Shown: positions 34,150 through 43,978 of the stretch, piece by piece
Position numbering within the stretch: position 1 is the stretch's first letter
Layout of the letters: each line of letters opens with the position of its first letter
NCBI GenBank assembly: GCA_028023455.1
Contig: JAQFVV010006221.1
Location: 2,294,001 to 2,358,000 of the forward strand
Reading direction: 5' to 3'
Source: Epiperipatus broadwayi
Lineage: Eukaryota; Onychophora; Udeonychophora; Euonychophora; Peripatidae
Length of the DNA stretch: 64,000 nucleotides
Program-made: the position numbers and the translations under genes
The notes under the pieces: model-generated
The model's database searches: none
Told to the model about the DNA's origin: nothing
What the model saw: only the letters and a program-made list of their open reading frames with translations

Positions 34150-35370
34150 TTTTAGTACAAAGGCACAAATATTGGAAGCATGAATGGAAAGGAATTCATT
34201 ATAAATAAAAAAAAGTGATAGAATAACATGGAGATGGGTGGTGTATCAGACAGAGTAGCAAATTGGTTCGTCAATTTAATGGAAGATGTCAAATGCAGAT
34301 AATTTACATTCTTTGTGATAAATAAATAGAAGATTTTTATATGGATATACAAAAGGGTTTTAATCAGACCAAACAACATTTTAAAATTATCATGGGAAAC
34401 TTTAATGCTATAACTGATAAACAATTGAAAGATGAAAGTGTTATGGGTAACTTGGCTACGTGATAGAAATGAGAGAGGACACAGACATGTGAAATTTGCA
34501 GAAAAAGTAAAGCTATATATATATATTTTGAGAAAAATGCTAAATGGAATGGAGGTAAAGAAGAATTGGATTATATTTTGACTAATAGAATATATCTTAT
34601 TCAAGATTATAATATTCTTAATAGATTCAACACAGGAAATGGTCATCAGTTAGTGAGATGTAAAATACATGTTAATGCAAAACTAGCCAGACTAAAGTTA
34701 TTAAACAAACAGTATTAAATAACTAAACATCACATGATCACCATTTCTTACACTTATGCAAGCTGTTTACCTTCTTGAATCCATTGATTACTCTGGCTTG
34801 CACTGTTGGCACTACTGTATGGAAAGTTTAGCCTCTGTGATGAACAAATAGTATTCATAGTAGATAATCCTAACTTTCAGAAATATTCATGTGGTTTAAA
34901 TTAGAACTTGCAAATTGTTTAAAATAATAAGAGATTTTGTTTCAGATTTGAATGAAATCAATAAGAAGATAAATTACTATCTATTAAAAACTGCAGCAAA
35001 TATAACTAATACATATATAGCTAATACAAAATCAGTAGTGAATTTTCAGTAAATTTTCTACTGATACAAGACAATGTATAAAGAATGAAAATGAAAATAT
35101 TTAAAAAATATCCATTATAAAAAAATTAACATCTAGTGTTTTCTAAGATGGTAAAAAAAAGGGTTAATAACAATATAAGAAAATATAATTGAGAATTAGA
35201 AAACAAAGCTGCAGAAGAGAATAAAAGAAAAACCCTTAATATTGGTAGAAAACATTTCTGCAATAAGAAAAAAGATGGATCTATTATTAAAAAGAGTGAT
35301 AACATCATGAAATGTGTGGAATAATTTTATAAAGAATTATATAGTGATAAAGAACCAGAAAATAATATAA
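34150..35370 (+). pseudogene. RTE LINE fragment: endonuclease and EN-RT linker
   Basis: The first part encodes a decayed RTE endonuclease: IIMGNFNAIT near 34389-34420 (usual motif GDFNA) and LDYILTNRIYLIQDYNILN followed by RFNTG near 34565-34640. The usual catalytic S-D-H reads N-G-H. A foldback element sits at 34728-34840. After it the linker resumes, with ELENKAAEENKRKTLNIG near 35190-35245 and DGSIIKKSDNIMKCVE-stop-FYKELYSDKEPEN near 35275-35360, the conserved region before RT. Stops and frameshifts break every domain. The 164-codon minus-strand frame over this region is antisense noise. Confidence 0.75.
34728..34840. repeat. Foldback-family element nested in the RTE fragment
   Basis: It begins ACATCACATGATCACCATTT and continues with TCCATTGATTACTCTGGCTT, GTTGGCACTACTGTATGGAA. 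It is one end and one inner arm of the family at 43498-43978, with the centre missing. Its position between two collinear RTE coding pieces shows that it inserted after the RTE copy. Confidence 0.65.
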
Positions 35371-35683
35371 TGTGGAAATTTATTCTTCTGTTTTAAGTTA
35401 AATTTCTTAATAAAGTTAAATGGCTATTATTGTATAAAAAACATATTTGCTTTTAACTTTCTATTAGTCTGTTGGTTTTTTTTTTTATCTTTTAATTAAT
35501 TTGATTATTTAATAATGATGTTTTAAATATATGCAAAATAGAATGAAGATGATGAACAGAACTGGATTTTATAACAATAGTAACAGCTTATCTAAGTAAA
35601 ATTGAGCCTCTATTCATGTCTTATAAATCTGTAATATTATTAACAAAGTGGGATTAATAGAATCAAAGGAAAAACACTTTCTA

Positions 35684-35791
35684 GTCAAGCGTTGTTAGCC
35701 GAGAAGTCAACGTAGTCGCCTTGCAAGCAAGTAGTTTGTTGCAGATGGTTGTGGGTTCGCCTCCCGGTCGATGCTATGACATATGGAAAAA
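35684..35791 (+). repeat. tRNA-derived SINE, A-tailed subfamily
   Basis: It starts GTCAAGCGTTGTTAGCCGAG and has a B-box-like GGGTTCGCCTCCC, then GATGCTATGACATATGG and an A tail. An exact 13 bp target duplication, AAAACACTTTCTA, flanks it at 35671-35683 and 35792-35804. The intact duplication indicates a younger insertion than most neighbours. Confidence 0.9.
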
Positions 35792-36119
35792 AAAACACTT
35801 TCTATTTCATGTTGTCACCTAAGTACATGAAAATTTAATATTATCGTTGTGTAAGTTGTGTTTTTCCTCTGAATTAATCTTTTTCAGTTTTTTTTAAATC
35901 TATATTTACTGTTTTATCCAACAGCAGATGATGGAAGGAATGACTAACTTTTTCTATGAAAGACCATATATAAAAAAAACAATTAATATGGTAGAAATTC
36001 TAGTAGTTTTAAGTATCAAGTTAGAAAAAGCTTTAAAAAGTCTGAGTAAATTAGACGTTTAGACCTTTTTTTAGTTACTAGATTATAATTATTATTATTT
36101 TTTACCCAAGTACACTTAC

Positions 36120-36228
36120 CTTTTTTTTTTCCATGTGTTAAAGCATCGGCCGGGAAACAAACCTGCAAATCCAGGACAACTGCTTGTAAAGCTGCTGTAC
36201 TGACCACTCGACCACCAACAATTGACTT
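36120..36228 (-). repeat. tRNA-derived SINE, A-tailed subfamily
   Basis: On the minus strand it runs from GTCAATTGTTGGTGGTCGAG to GATGCTTTAACACATGG and an A-run. It is bounded by TACACTTAC at 36111-36119 and 36229-36237. The B box is degraded (GGTTTGTTTCCC). The longer 92-codon minus-strand frame across it is not a gene. Confidence 0.85.
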
Positions 36229-36237
36229 TACACTTAC

Positions 36238-36825
36238 TCTTGAATGTCCATATACTACACCAAACAAAGTACTAATGCATTCACTTCCCCCCATTGGGTG
36301 ATATGACCTTTCATTATTAATGATTTTCTGCTACTGCAACGTTTTCAGTACATTTTAAAATTAAATTGGAATTTCAACCCAGTTTATGTGTAATGTCAAG
36401 AGATGTCACCATGAGTCAATTCACCATCCTATTATAATGTTGGTGTAACAGCAATTGAATTTTAAAATCGCATCTACTTGAAGATAATCTAAAATTTAAG
36501 GAATCTAAAAACATACTTCAATAGCAGAGAAATTATTACTAAATTTAATTACTCAATTCACTACTGCTTTTAGGAACAAGAAAATATGCCAGTGTTTTAT
36601 TTCAATACCTCAAATGTTTAAAAAAAATCTCTCACATGTACTCTGTAGTAGTATTAATGATTATAATCTAATAGCAAATAAAACGACCATGACTACGTTT
36701 TTCTGAATCTTCTAATTTAATATTTAAAACTATTCATATCTATCATCTCTATTAACAACTCTCAGAATGAGACAATTATTAAATTCTTGCAATTATAAAT
36801 TGAATAAAGCATAGATTCTGCTCAT
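36238..36825. other. AT-rich non-coding stretch
   Basis: Nothing recognisable is present apart from AT-rich sequence. Confidence 0.4.
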
Positions 36826-37180
36826 CCTGGCCAACTGATGAGTGCTGGTTCAGCACGAAATGTGTTTTGGGGGTCATTTGTCTTTTATTATATCTTTATT
36901 TATATGAATTTAAAAAGAATGGAGAAGTATGGAGGTGTTTCTTATATTTATAAAAATATTACATACGGGACAGAGAAAGATGGAATAACTCCGTGTGTGT
37001 AAATTAAAAAATCAGATATATTAATCTTTAACTGAGGTTTAAAGTTTATTTCTGTGCTAGAGATAATCTCTAGTTTCGAAAATGATTATTAATAATCATT
37101 AGTGTATTTATCTGAAATGGATGGCGTCAAAGTTGTGAGTGGAGGGAGTTTGACAGTGGTAAATGAAAATGTAACAACTC
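36826..37180 (+). repeat. Hammerhead-bearing unit, family C
   Basis: After the ribozyme the unit carries ACAGAGAAAGATGGAATAAC, CAGATATATTAATCTTTAAC, GAGATAATCTCTAGTTTCG and AAAGTTGTGAGTGGAGGG. The same order is seen at 38590-39150 and, inverted, at 58500-58960. It is a third sequence family sharing the ribozyme but little else with families A and B. Confidence 0.7.
36831..36870 (+). ncRNA. Hammerhead ribozyme with shortened stem III
   Basis: CCAA, CUGAUGAG, stem II GUGCU/AGCAC with a GGUUC loop, and GAAA are perfect. The stem III and cleavage region reads UGUGUUUUGG instead of UGUGCAUCUUGG, two bases shorter. Stem III can no longer form, so cleavage is unlikely. Confidence 0.8.
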
Positions 37181-38470
37181 ATCTTATTTTGTCACAAGAT
37201 AGATTTGCTATTTATATATATATAAATTGGTGGAATGTATAAAAATTGTCAAGATATAAATTAATTTCCAGAATGTTAAGATTAATTGTATGCATTATTA
37301 ATAAAATGAAAACAAACGATTCTTATTTAGAACGTTATGTGACATTCGAACATCTCAAGCTTTTGGTTTCATCAGTCCATCATTACGGCGGCAGGTTATG
37401 CTGTATTTGTTCATCCGCTGTAATTTTAGACTTTGTACTCCCGAAAATTTAAAATATGTGAATAATGTTAAGATAAAAATGACTTTGAATGAATGCTTTA
37501 GAATTTGAACATGTGATCAAAAATTGTAATAAATAAAATGTAATTTTTAGAAATAATAATAGATTTTTGTTAATTTTATTAGCAAATAATAAGCCATATA
37601 ATTGCTCTCATTAGGTAAACCCTGCAGTCATCTACAGGGGTTTGATGAATCTTATTAGCAAATAATATAGCGTATAATTGCTCTCATTAGGTAAACATTA
37701 CAGTCATCTACAGGATTTTGATGATATTAAAAGAGAAGTAATTGTAATAATTTGATTTAATAATTGCAATTAAATTCCTAAAGCGACTTTTTTTTCGTTT
37801 ACAGAATTAAAAAGATCAAATGATTCACTAAATATCTTTGAGATTGCCTATCCTTTGTGTCACACAGTTTGTGATGAAATTTCCCTATGTCAATGTCAAG
37901 TCTGAGATTTCCTTTTAGGTCATTGAACTTGTCTAGAAAGGAAGTTCTCAATAGCATTGTTTTAATAAATCAATTATTTAATGCATCACGGAGCTAGTTT
38001 TAATAGTTTGAAACAAACCCTTACAAGTTTTTGTAAATATCCTTAGGGTAAATTTCGTCGACGTCTATAATTGGTCAAGCGTGATAAACATAACGTCATC
38101 ATGACACTTTAGAATATAATTGATCGTTTCTCTCAAAAACTTTTAATAGTTTGTTATTGTAGGTCATTATAATTGAGCATCTTTAATTTTTTCTCCACAA
38201 ACTTTTCTCTTTTTATACATAGTCTAAACTTAGAATGCATTATTAATTTAAAAACTAACTAAATGATAGAATATATCTCACATGCAGTAATTATTTAGGG
38301 TTTGGTGAATGGACAGATTTGTTATCTCTTATTCACTGCATTAGTTGGATAAAAGATGAAGCATGCATATTACTATGTTCATTCTAGTTAATTATAGACG
38401 TCAGATAAGCGCGGATTAATGTTAATTGATTATAGAAACAGAATGTTTGGTTGTGTGGAGATTACTGAAT
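37181..38470. other. Non-coding stretch with a short tandem duplication
   Basis: A 76 bp unit occurs twice at 37576-37727 (TTATTAGCAAATAAT, ATAATTGCTCTCATTAGGTA, AGTCATCTACAGG). Otherwise it is AT-rich, without readable genes. A less AT-rich patch lies near 37340-37430, inside a 68-codon frame without a known domain. Confidence 0.5.
37576..37727. repeat. Tandem duplication, period 76 bp
   Basis: The block from TTATTAGCAAATAAT to CTACAGG(G/A) and TTTGATGA is present twice in direct order with a few substitutions. Confidence 0.85.
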
Positions 38471-38489
38471 ACTAAAAGACATACTCTTG

Positions 38490-38575
38490 TCAAGCGTTGG
38501 TGGTCTAGCGGTTATCATAGCTGCCTTCCAAGCAGCTGGACCCGGTTCACTTCCCTGTCAACGTATTTGACATAT
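38490..38575 (+). repeat. tRNA-Gly-like SINE with perfect target duplication
   Basis: The 86 bp body starts TCAAGCGTTGGTGG, contains the CTTCCAA anticodon loop (TCC) and a CGGTTCACTTCCC T arm, and ends GTCAACGTATTTGACATAT. An exact 16 bp duplication, AAAAGACATACTCTTG, flanks it at 38474-38489 and 38576-38591. The family leader GTCAA and the tail TTGAC are complementary and extend the acceptor stem beyond a normal tRNA. There is no A-tail, unlike the other SINE subfamily. It is inserted in the family-C ribozyme region. Confidence 0.92.
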
Positions 38576-38619
38576 AAAAGACATACTCTTGGGACAAGAG
38601 AAATAAAGTTGAATTATTC

Positions 38620-38621
<2 letters not shown>

Positions 38622-38650
<29 letters not shown>
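38622..38650. repeat. GT dinucleotide microsatellite
   Basis: About 14 uninterrupted TG/GT repeats inside the family-C unit. The corresponding site in the next unit near 39025 has only two or three. Confidence 0.9.
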
Positions 38651-38652
<2 letters not shown>

Positions 38653-38882
38653 AATTAAAAAACAGATATATTATTCTTTAACTGAGATTTAAAATTTATA
38701 TTTGGGCTAGGAATAATCTTTAGTTTAATAAATAATTGGTGATATCATTAATGTATTTATCTAGAGTGGATCGTCTCTCAAAGTTGTGGGTAGAGTAAAT
38801 TTGATACTTGTAAACAAAATACATTACTATTAATAAATGCTGAACATATGATAAAGATATATGTGACAGATTATAACCTAGG

Positions 38883-38920
38883 CCAATTGATTAATGCTAG
38901 TTTAGCACAAAATGCATCAT
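38883..38920 (+). ncRNA. Decayed hammerhead ribozyme, family C
   Basis: CCAA, then TTGATTA in place of CTGATGA, a TGCTAGTTTAGCA stem II, and AAAA in place of GAAA. It is recognised by position in the unit and by stem II; core mutations predict no activity. Confidence 0.6.
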
Positions 38921-39216
38921 TTGTCTTTTAAGGGATCTTTATGTTTTCAAGAATGTGTGTTGGGTGAAGATTATTTAGTACATTTTATACATGGAAAAAG
39001 AGAAATGTAGTTGAATTATTCCATATGTGTGTTTTATTAAAACTGAAACTCTAATTTAATGTGATTAGTGATAATCATTAATGTGTTTTTTTACTAATGG
39101 GTGAAGTAAGTTTGACACATAAGAAAATGTAACAATATACTATGTTTACGATTTTAACTGCATTTGGAATAGTAGTGCTGTATAAACAAAAAACATTTTA
39201 AAAATAACATTCATAC

Positions 39217-39721
39217 ATTGTACAGGCTTAAACCTGCATTTATATATGCAATATATGCAGGATTCGAACTCAGACTTTCACACGACCCACTACTCTCAGT
39301 ACCATCTCGTATTGCTGACCCACCTGATCACACACATGTTGAAAAGATAAATAATCACCAATATATGTATTTCATGCTAACCCAGCAATCATCAGTTGGT
39401 CTACATTACTATCCTCACATATATATATAATCAGTGCTCAGCTTTATATTAAGATAGCCAATCTTCATACTTTAATGGACAGGCTTCAAACTATTCCAAC
39501 TCACAACTTTTCAGCCTTCCATTTCATTGAAAATCTGATGATGGAACGTTCAAAGCCCTTATTAGTGCCAAGGTTGTCATCCTACCCATGTTGACATATT
39601 AGTCATTCTGACCCCTCATGTGCAGGAGAATAATCCATTTATACATACATATGTGAGGGATGGGCAGGTCTTTTACAGACTATTTATATAAATTAATATA
39701 TTGTACAGGCTTAAACCTGCA
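39217..39721 (-). repeat. Family-B hammerhead unit with terminal direct repeats
   Basis: ATTGTACAGGCTTAAACCTG followed by CA occurs at both ends (39217-39238 and 39700-39721), 483 bp apart. This defines one unit plus a short second copy, as in 5753-6270. Inside are the TTCGAACTCAGACTTTCACA end, ribozyme, TTAATGGACAGGCTTCAA, GAAAATCTGATGATGGAA and CTGACCCCTCATGT segments. A target duplication was not clear. Confidence 0.75.
39358..39399 (-). ncRNA. Hammerhead ribozyme, family B
   Basis: On the minus strand: CCAA, CUGAUGA, stem II UGCU/AGCA with a GGGUU-type loop, GAAA, stem III AUA/UAU with a CA loop, A, and UUGG. All elements needed for the minimal fold are present. Confidence 0.87.
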
Positions 39722-39739
39722 GTAAAATGCACAATGCAA

Positions 39740-40078
39740 AGACAATATTTTATTTTAGGAGACAATCATGTGGGTCTACTAAAGGTTAGACACCAATGAT
39801 TAGAATTAATTAACTCTTGAATCCATTCTTGATAGACTGCCCTGTCTTAAAAAAACTCAAAGAAATCAACTCAAAAAAAAAAAAAAGAAAATTTTCCAAG
39901 AGGACCTACTTTTATTTTCCTGAAGTAGAAAAAGTAGACCGTAGCATACTAAAAGTTGCATAGACCTTTTTATTAAAATATAAATAATTATAATTATATA
40001 TTCTTTTATTTGTTTTTGGAATTCTGATTTTTTTAAAAGTTCTGTAACTAATTAACTTTTGAATTAAATATATTGTTT
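39740..40078. other. AT-rich non-coding stretch
   Basis: Nothing recognisable beyond AT-rich sequence. The last part may be degraded RTE sequence upstream of the readable fragment. Confidence 0.4.
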
Positions 40079-40482
40079 AATAGAAGAGTAATACAGAGAC
40101 TTCAGACCAATCAAAGAAGTATGGAGATGTATGGAGAGATGCATGTTGGGAGTAACAAGAAAAGATCGAAAACGCAATATATGGGTAAGAGAACAAACAG
40201 GTGTTACTGACCTCATTGAAAAATTAAAAGACTGAAGTGGAGTTGGGCTGGACATATTGTTAGAAGAGATGATAATAGATGGACAATTGAAATTTTAAAC
40301 TGGATTCCAAGAGATTGTAAAAAACCCAGAAAGAGACCACATGTGAGATGGATGGATGAAATAAGAAAGTGTGCAGGAGTGATGTGGAGAAAAGAAGCTA
40401 AAGATGGGAAAAGATGGATTGAACTTGGAGAGACCTTCATCCTGCAGTGGATTGATAATGGTTGATGATGATGATGATGATG
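40079..40482 (+). pseudogene. RTE-type LINE 3' end with TGA-repeat tail
   Basis: From about 40092 the frame encodes RLQTNQRS / LRPIKEVWRCMERCMLG and VTRKDRKRNIWVREQTGV, then after a one-base frameshift near 40230 continues WSWAGHIVRRDDNRWT, RPHVRWMDEIRKCAGVMW and ELGETFILQWIDNG, with the stop at 40463-40465. The stop lies in a (TGA)n tail. It is the longest well-preserved RTE C-terminus here. Minus-strand frames of 63 and 96 codons over it are antisense shadows. Confidence 0.87.
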
Positions 40483-42244
40483 AATTGTTTCAATATATAA
40501 CAAAGACTATATATTACATTTTCAAACTTACAATGTAACAATGAAGTAAAATAAATAAAGTTTGTTTTTGTAAAGGAATATTCAAATAACTGAAAGCAAA
40601 TTAGCAATAACTGAAGCCCAAATCATTAAAATTGGAGGATGCTTAAGGAATGATGTTCTGCTAGGAGTATCAATTTTTATCCTCCTTTTCATTTTTCTTA
40701 TCAATAATTGAAAACAAAAAGCACATTTTCTCTTATAAATAAAGAATATTATAAAACAGATATCTACAATAAATTATAGTTCCCTATTACCATCATTATT
40801 ATATGTCAATGGCATTGACAGACAGATGTGAATATTTTGTCACCAGCAAATAGCCATTTTGTAGAAGCCACCAGTGTAACACTACTTGTTTGCTAAGCCA
40901 AGTATAAACTATTAGAAATTGCTAACTGTCTATGTAAACCCCAGATTTCAAAGAACTTTCATACATTGTGGTTTTCTGAATATTAAAATTTTAATCCATG
41001 TTACTATGTCTTTCATCCTTACCTTTAATAGGTATCAAAGCAAAAAAAAAAACCATTGTATATGATACAACACTTCATAGCTGATCAAACTGTATCTATG
41101 GTGATTTTTTGAACAAATCATTACTGGAACATTTTCCATTAGGTTATGTTTAATGATTGATGGCATTAATTGTTAGCCATCCTTGACCTTATGTATAAGA
41201 ATGTCAATAGGAAAAAGTTTAATTTATCTAACAGTTTTTAAAAAGAATTACTATTCAATTTATGAAGCCCTCAATGAAGTTACAAATAGATTAACTATTT
41301 TATATTATCAAGACTAATACAGTACTCACATGAAATAAAGTCCGGTTAATCTATTAGGCACCAACTTGCTGTTATATATGATGACAAAAGTTGAATGGGA
41401 ATCTTGAAATTTCACACCAAAATATGTAATCATTGTGAATGAAAGGTATGATAATTTTGCCAAGAATCTTCCATATCCTTGAAAATATATTAGAATTTCA
41501 CTATAAACCTAACCAGATCATGTAGGACCATTTTAGGAAAAGAATTTTCTAATAGCAATCAATTGTTTTTTATAATTGTTATGAGTACTAACCTAGATAA
41601 AACATTTTATAAATACATCACACTTTTTATGTGCCACTTAGACTTCCAGAAATAATAATCAATAATAATAGTATAGGGATTATCTTCTCTAAATTTATGA
41701 AATTTCTTTCAAATTGCAAAATAATCCATTTATTCACTATTACCTTGAATCAAATAGTTTGGCAAAAAAGTCTAATCAAAAATTAATAATAATAAAAAAG
41801 TTATACACAAAAAAAAATCCATAAAGCAATTATAGCTGTTCTACATCAGTAGATTTTGTTTTAACAGTAACAGAAACTTCTCGGAGTGAACTATTGATTG
41901 GAAAACTTCTAAGAATAACCTTTTAATTTCCACAGGTAATTCACCACCATATAAAACTAATCCCAACTTCTGATCTATTTAGGGAATTATAGTTTGGATA
42001 AAGAGAATATAAGAAAAGTACAAACTAGAAGAAGTCAGTGTGAATTTATCAATGTAGATAGCATCAGTTAATGCAGGTCATAACATCAATGCTTAAAGAA
42101 AAACATATTATAAAAATAGAAGGTCTAAACTAAGAAACTTAAGATGGAGAATAAGATACTAACAGTAGAGTTAAAACATTAACTAGTAATAACATAATAT
42201 CTTCAATGAAATGTCAATAATGAGTAATATTTCTGTAAAATATT
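40483..42244. other. Non-coding stretch, possible unreadable old element
   Basis: No domain can be assigned. On the minus strand around 40930-40830 a frame reads GLANKQVVLHWWLLQNGYLL, and near 41230-41060 there is LFPIDILIHKVKDG and then ENVPVMICSKNHH. These look protein-like but match no family I can name. They may be remnants of a retroelement or gene. Confidence 0.3.
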
Positions 42245-42252
42245 TTTTATTA

Positions 42253-42285
42253 TACTGATGGTTTAGCATGAAATGCACATCTTGG
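42253..42285 (+). ncRNA. Truncated hammerhead ribozyme, family A
   Basis: ACTGATG is followed directly by GTTTAGCATGAAATGCACATC and then TTGGGG. The 5' strand of stem II has been deleted and stem III altered. It has no possible activity and marks the left boundary of the dimer. Confidence 0.6.
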
Positions 42286-42597
42286 GGATCACAACTTTTT
42301 CACATCTTTGGCCATAATATTACGCCCCTTCACAAGATGTTAAAAGTGGATATAACCAGTCCTTACCTTATGTAAGAGTGGTATAGTAAAAATTACACTA
42401 CAGAAATATTATTTATTAAGTGGATAATCTCTAGTCTAATGAATGACTACTAAAAATTATTAATCTACTTTCATCAAGTGGTTTATATTAAAGTTACAAG
42501 GGCAGTAATTTTAACACTTGTCAATTAAACTGCAGTAATTCTCCACCTATATGTACTGAACAATGATAAAGATATGTGTAAGAGATTGTGTTCTGGG

Positions 42598-42639
42598 TCA
42601 ACTGATGAGTGCTGGTTTAGTATGAAATGTGTATCTTGG
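42598..42639 (+). ncRNA. Hammerhead ribozyme, family A, wobble-paired
   Basis: UCAA/UUGG stem I, CUGAUGA core, stem II GUGCU/AGUAU that pairs fully with two G-U wobbles, GAAA, stem III AUG/UAU with one G-U, and C at the cleavage site. The changes keep pairing in all three stems. Confidence 0.85.
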
Positions 42640-42860
42640 GAATCATATAACTTTTTCACATCTTTCATCATATGTTTATGATTACATTCCACCACAAGGT
42701 GTTAGAAATAGGTAGAAAACCAGTCCTTAACTTTTATGAGAATGGCATAATAAAAATTACAGTACAAAAATACTATTTATTATTAGTTAATCTCTAGTCT
42801 AATAAATGACTAATAGAAATTATTAATAATACTTATTCAATAATTTGTGTCGTAGTTGTG

Positions 42861-43497
42861 AGGGCAGCAAGTTCGACTCAAGAGAAATAAATAATAATAA
42901 CAACAACAATAATAACAAACTAATCCAGAATCGTAAATATGTTCATATATAAAACACACTGGGCCGTTATTCTGTTTATTTGATTTTTTTATGAAGGATA
43001 TTTTTTTAAAACTGAAAACAGCTTATTTAATTTTAACTTTCTAATATATTTTTTCTCAGATGTTTCTTCATAATGAAAGCAATCAGTATTTTAGGATGTT
43101 TTTGGAATAATCTTTATAATGAAAATGAAGTCTGCTTCTCTCTTGAAAATTGTATAGATCATTATAAATTTTTTTATTTAGAAAATCTTGTATCATTCAT
43201 TAATTTTACATGTCCAATTTAACAAATATGATCTTACAGTATTGGATTCTAAACAGAAAATAATCAACTCTTTAAACATGCATTGTACTATTATATTAAA
43301 TCAACATTGTTTTTGTTAAATGTGAAGAAACTTTTGATACAAAGTACAAGATAGAAACCTTGAAAGATAAGAGCAGCCATCTTATCTTTGTACCTAAATT
43401 CAATTATAATGGCCAATCTTAAGTATCTGAAGATTTTATATTTTTCACTTGCTTCCATTTATTTTATTACATGTATTAACACTCACAATATTTAAAG
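42861..43497. other. AT-rich non-coding stretch
   Basis: No gene or element is recognisable. Confidence 0.45.
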
Positions 43498-43978
43498 ATA
43501 ATAAACATCATATGATCACCATCTCTTATGCTAGTGTATAACTGTTGTTAAAACAGGCGAAACTCACTATATGTATTGCCACACACAGCAAGCTAGAGTG
43601 ATCAATGGAAGCCAGAAGGCTTGTGCATAAAATCTCCATCTAATGCCTACTCATCCAATATCCCAGACTAGTTTCTGGCTTGTGGCCTTCATCAATGAGG
43701 AACCTTGTATCCGAGAGCATTGCACCTAGATCTTAGGATCTAATGCAACCCTCCAGCAACCACCTTTTATCTCTATTTAACTACAAAACTATGAGTCTTA
43801 AACTGAAAACACCTTAATGTTTTCAATCCAAGTCAGAAACTAGTCTGGGGATATTGGATGAGTAGGCACTAGATGGGAATTTTATGCACAAAGCCTTCTG
43901 GCATCCATTGATTACTCTAGTTTGCTGTGTGTGGCAATATGTATAGTGAGTTTTGCCTGTTTTACTATTCAGAGATGT
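43498..43978. repeat. Large foldback element (about 480 bp)
   Basis: The left arm (about 43560-43690) contains GGCGAAACTCACTATATG, TGCCACACACAGCAAGCTAG, ATCAATGGAAGCCAGAAGGC and TAGTGCC-like TAATGCCTACTCATCCAATA. The right arm (43845-43960) is its complement, including TGGATGAGTAGGCACTAGAT, AGCCTTCTGGCATCCATTGA and GCTGTGTGTGGCAATATG. The outer end, AACATCATATGATCACCAT, matches the short foldback at 25571. A central spacer of about 140 bp has no ORF. It is the best full copy of the family. Confidence 0.85.

Larger units (their letters stand above)
38590..39150 (+). repeat. Family-C hammerhead units in tandem
   Basis: The segment GAGAAAT(A/G)(A/T)AGTTGAATTATT followed by CCAT(G/A)TGTGTG occurs at about 38596 and again at about 39000, giving a period near 404 bp. 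A ribozyme copy lies between. This is the same tandem-dimer layout seen in families A and B. A (GT)n run at 38622-38650 expanded inside the first copy. Confidence 0.7.
42245..42860 (+). repeat. Tandem dimer of family-A hammerhead units
   Basis: Two collinear units about 350 bp apart (GTTTAG(C/T)ATGAAATG at 42262 and 42613) each carry TTTTTCACATCTTT, then ATAATCTCTAGTCTAATGAA-like and GAATGACTA(C/A)TA segments. The first unit starts within its ribozyme. The second is preceded by the normal ATGATAAAGATATGTGTAAG leader. Confidence 0.8.

Noticed and set aside
34152-34646. 164-codon minus-strand open frame
   Set aside because: It is antisense to the RTE endonuclease remnant on the plus strand, whose motifs are readable in order.
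39538-39545. CTGATGATGG in the GAAAATCTGATGATGGAA segment of family-B units as a second ribozyme
   Set aside because: It carries CTGATGA on the plus strand, opposite to the true ribozyme of these units, but there is no stem II hairpin and no GAAA box at the right spacing.
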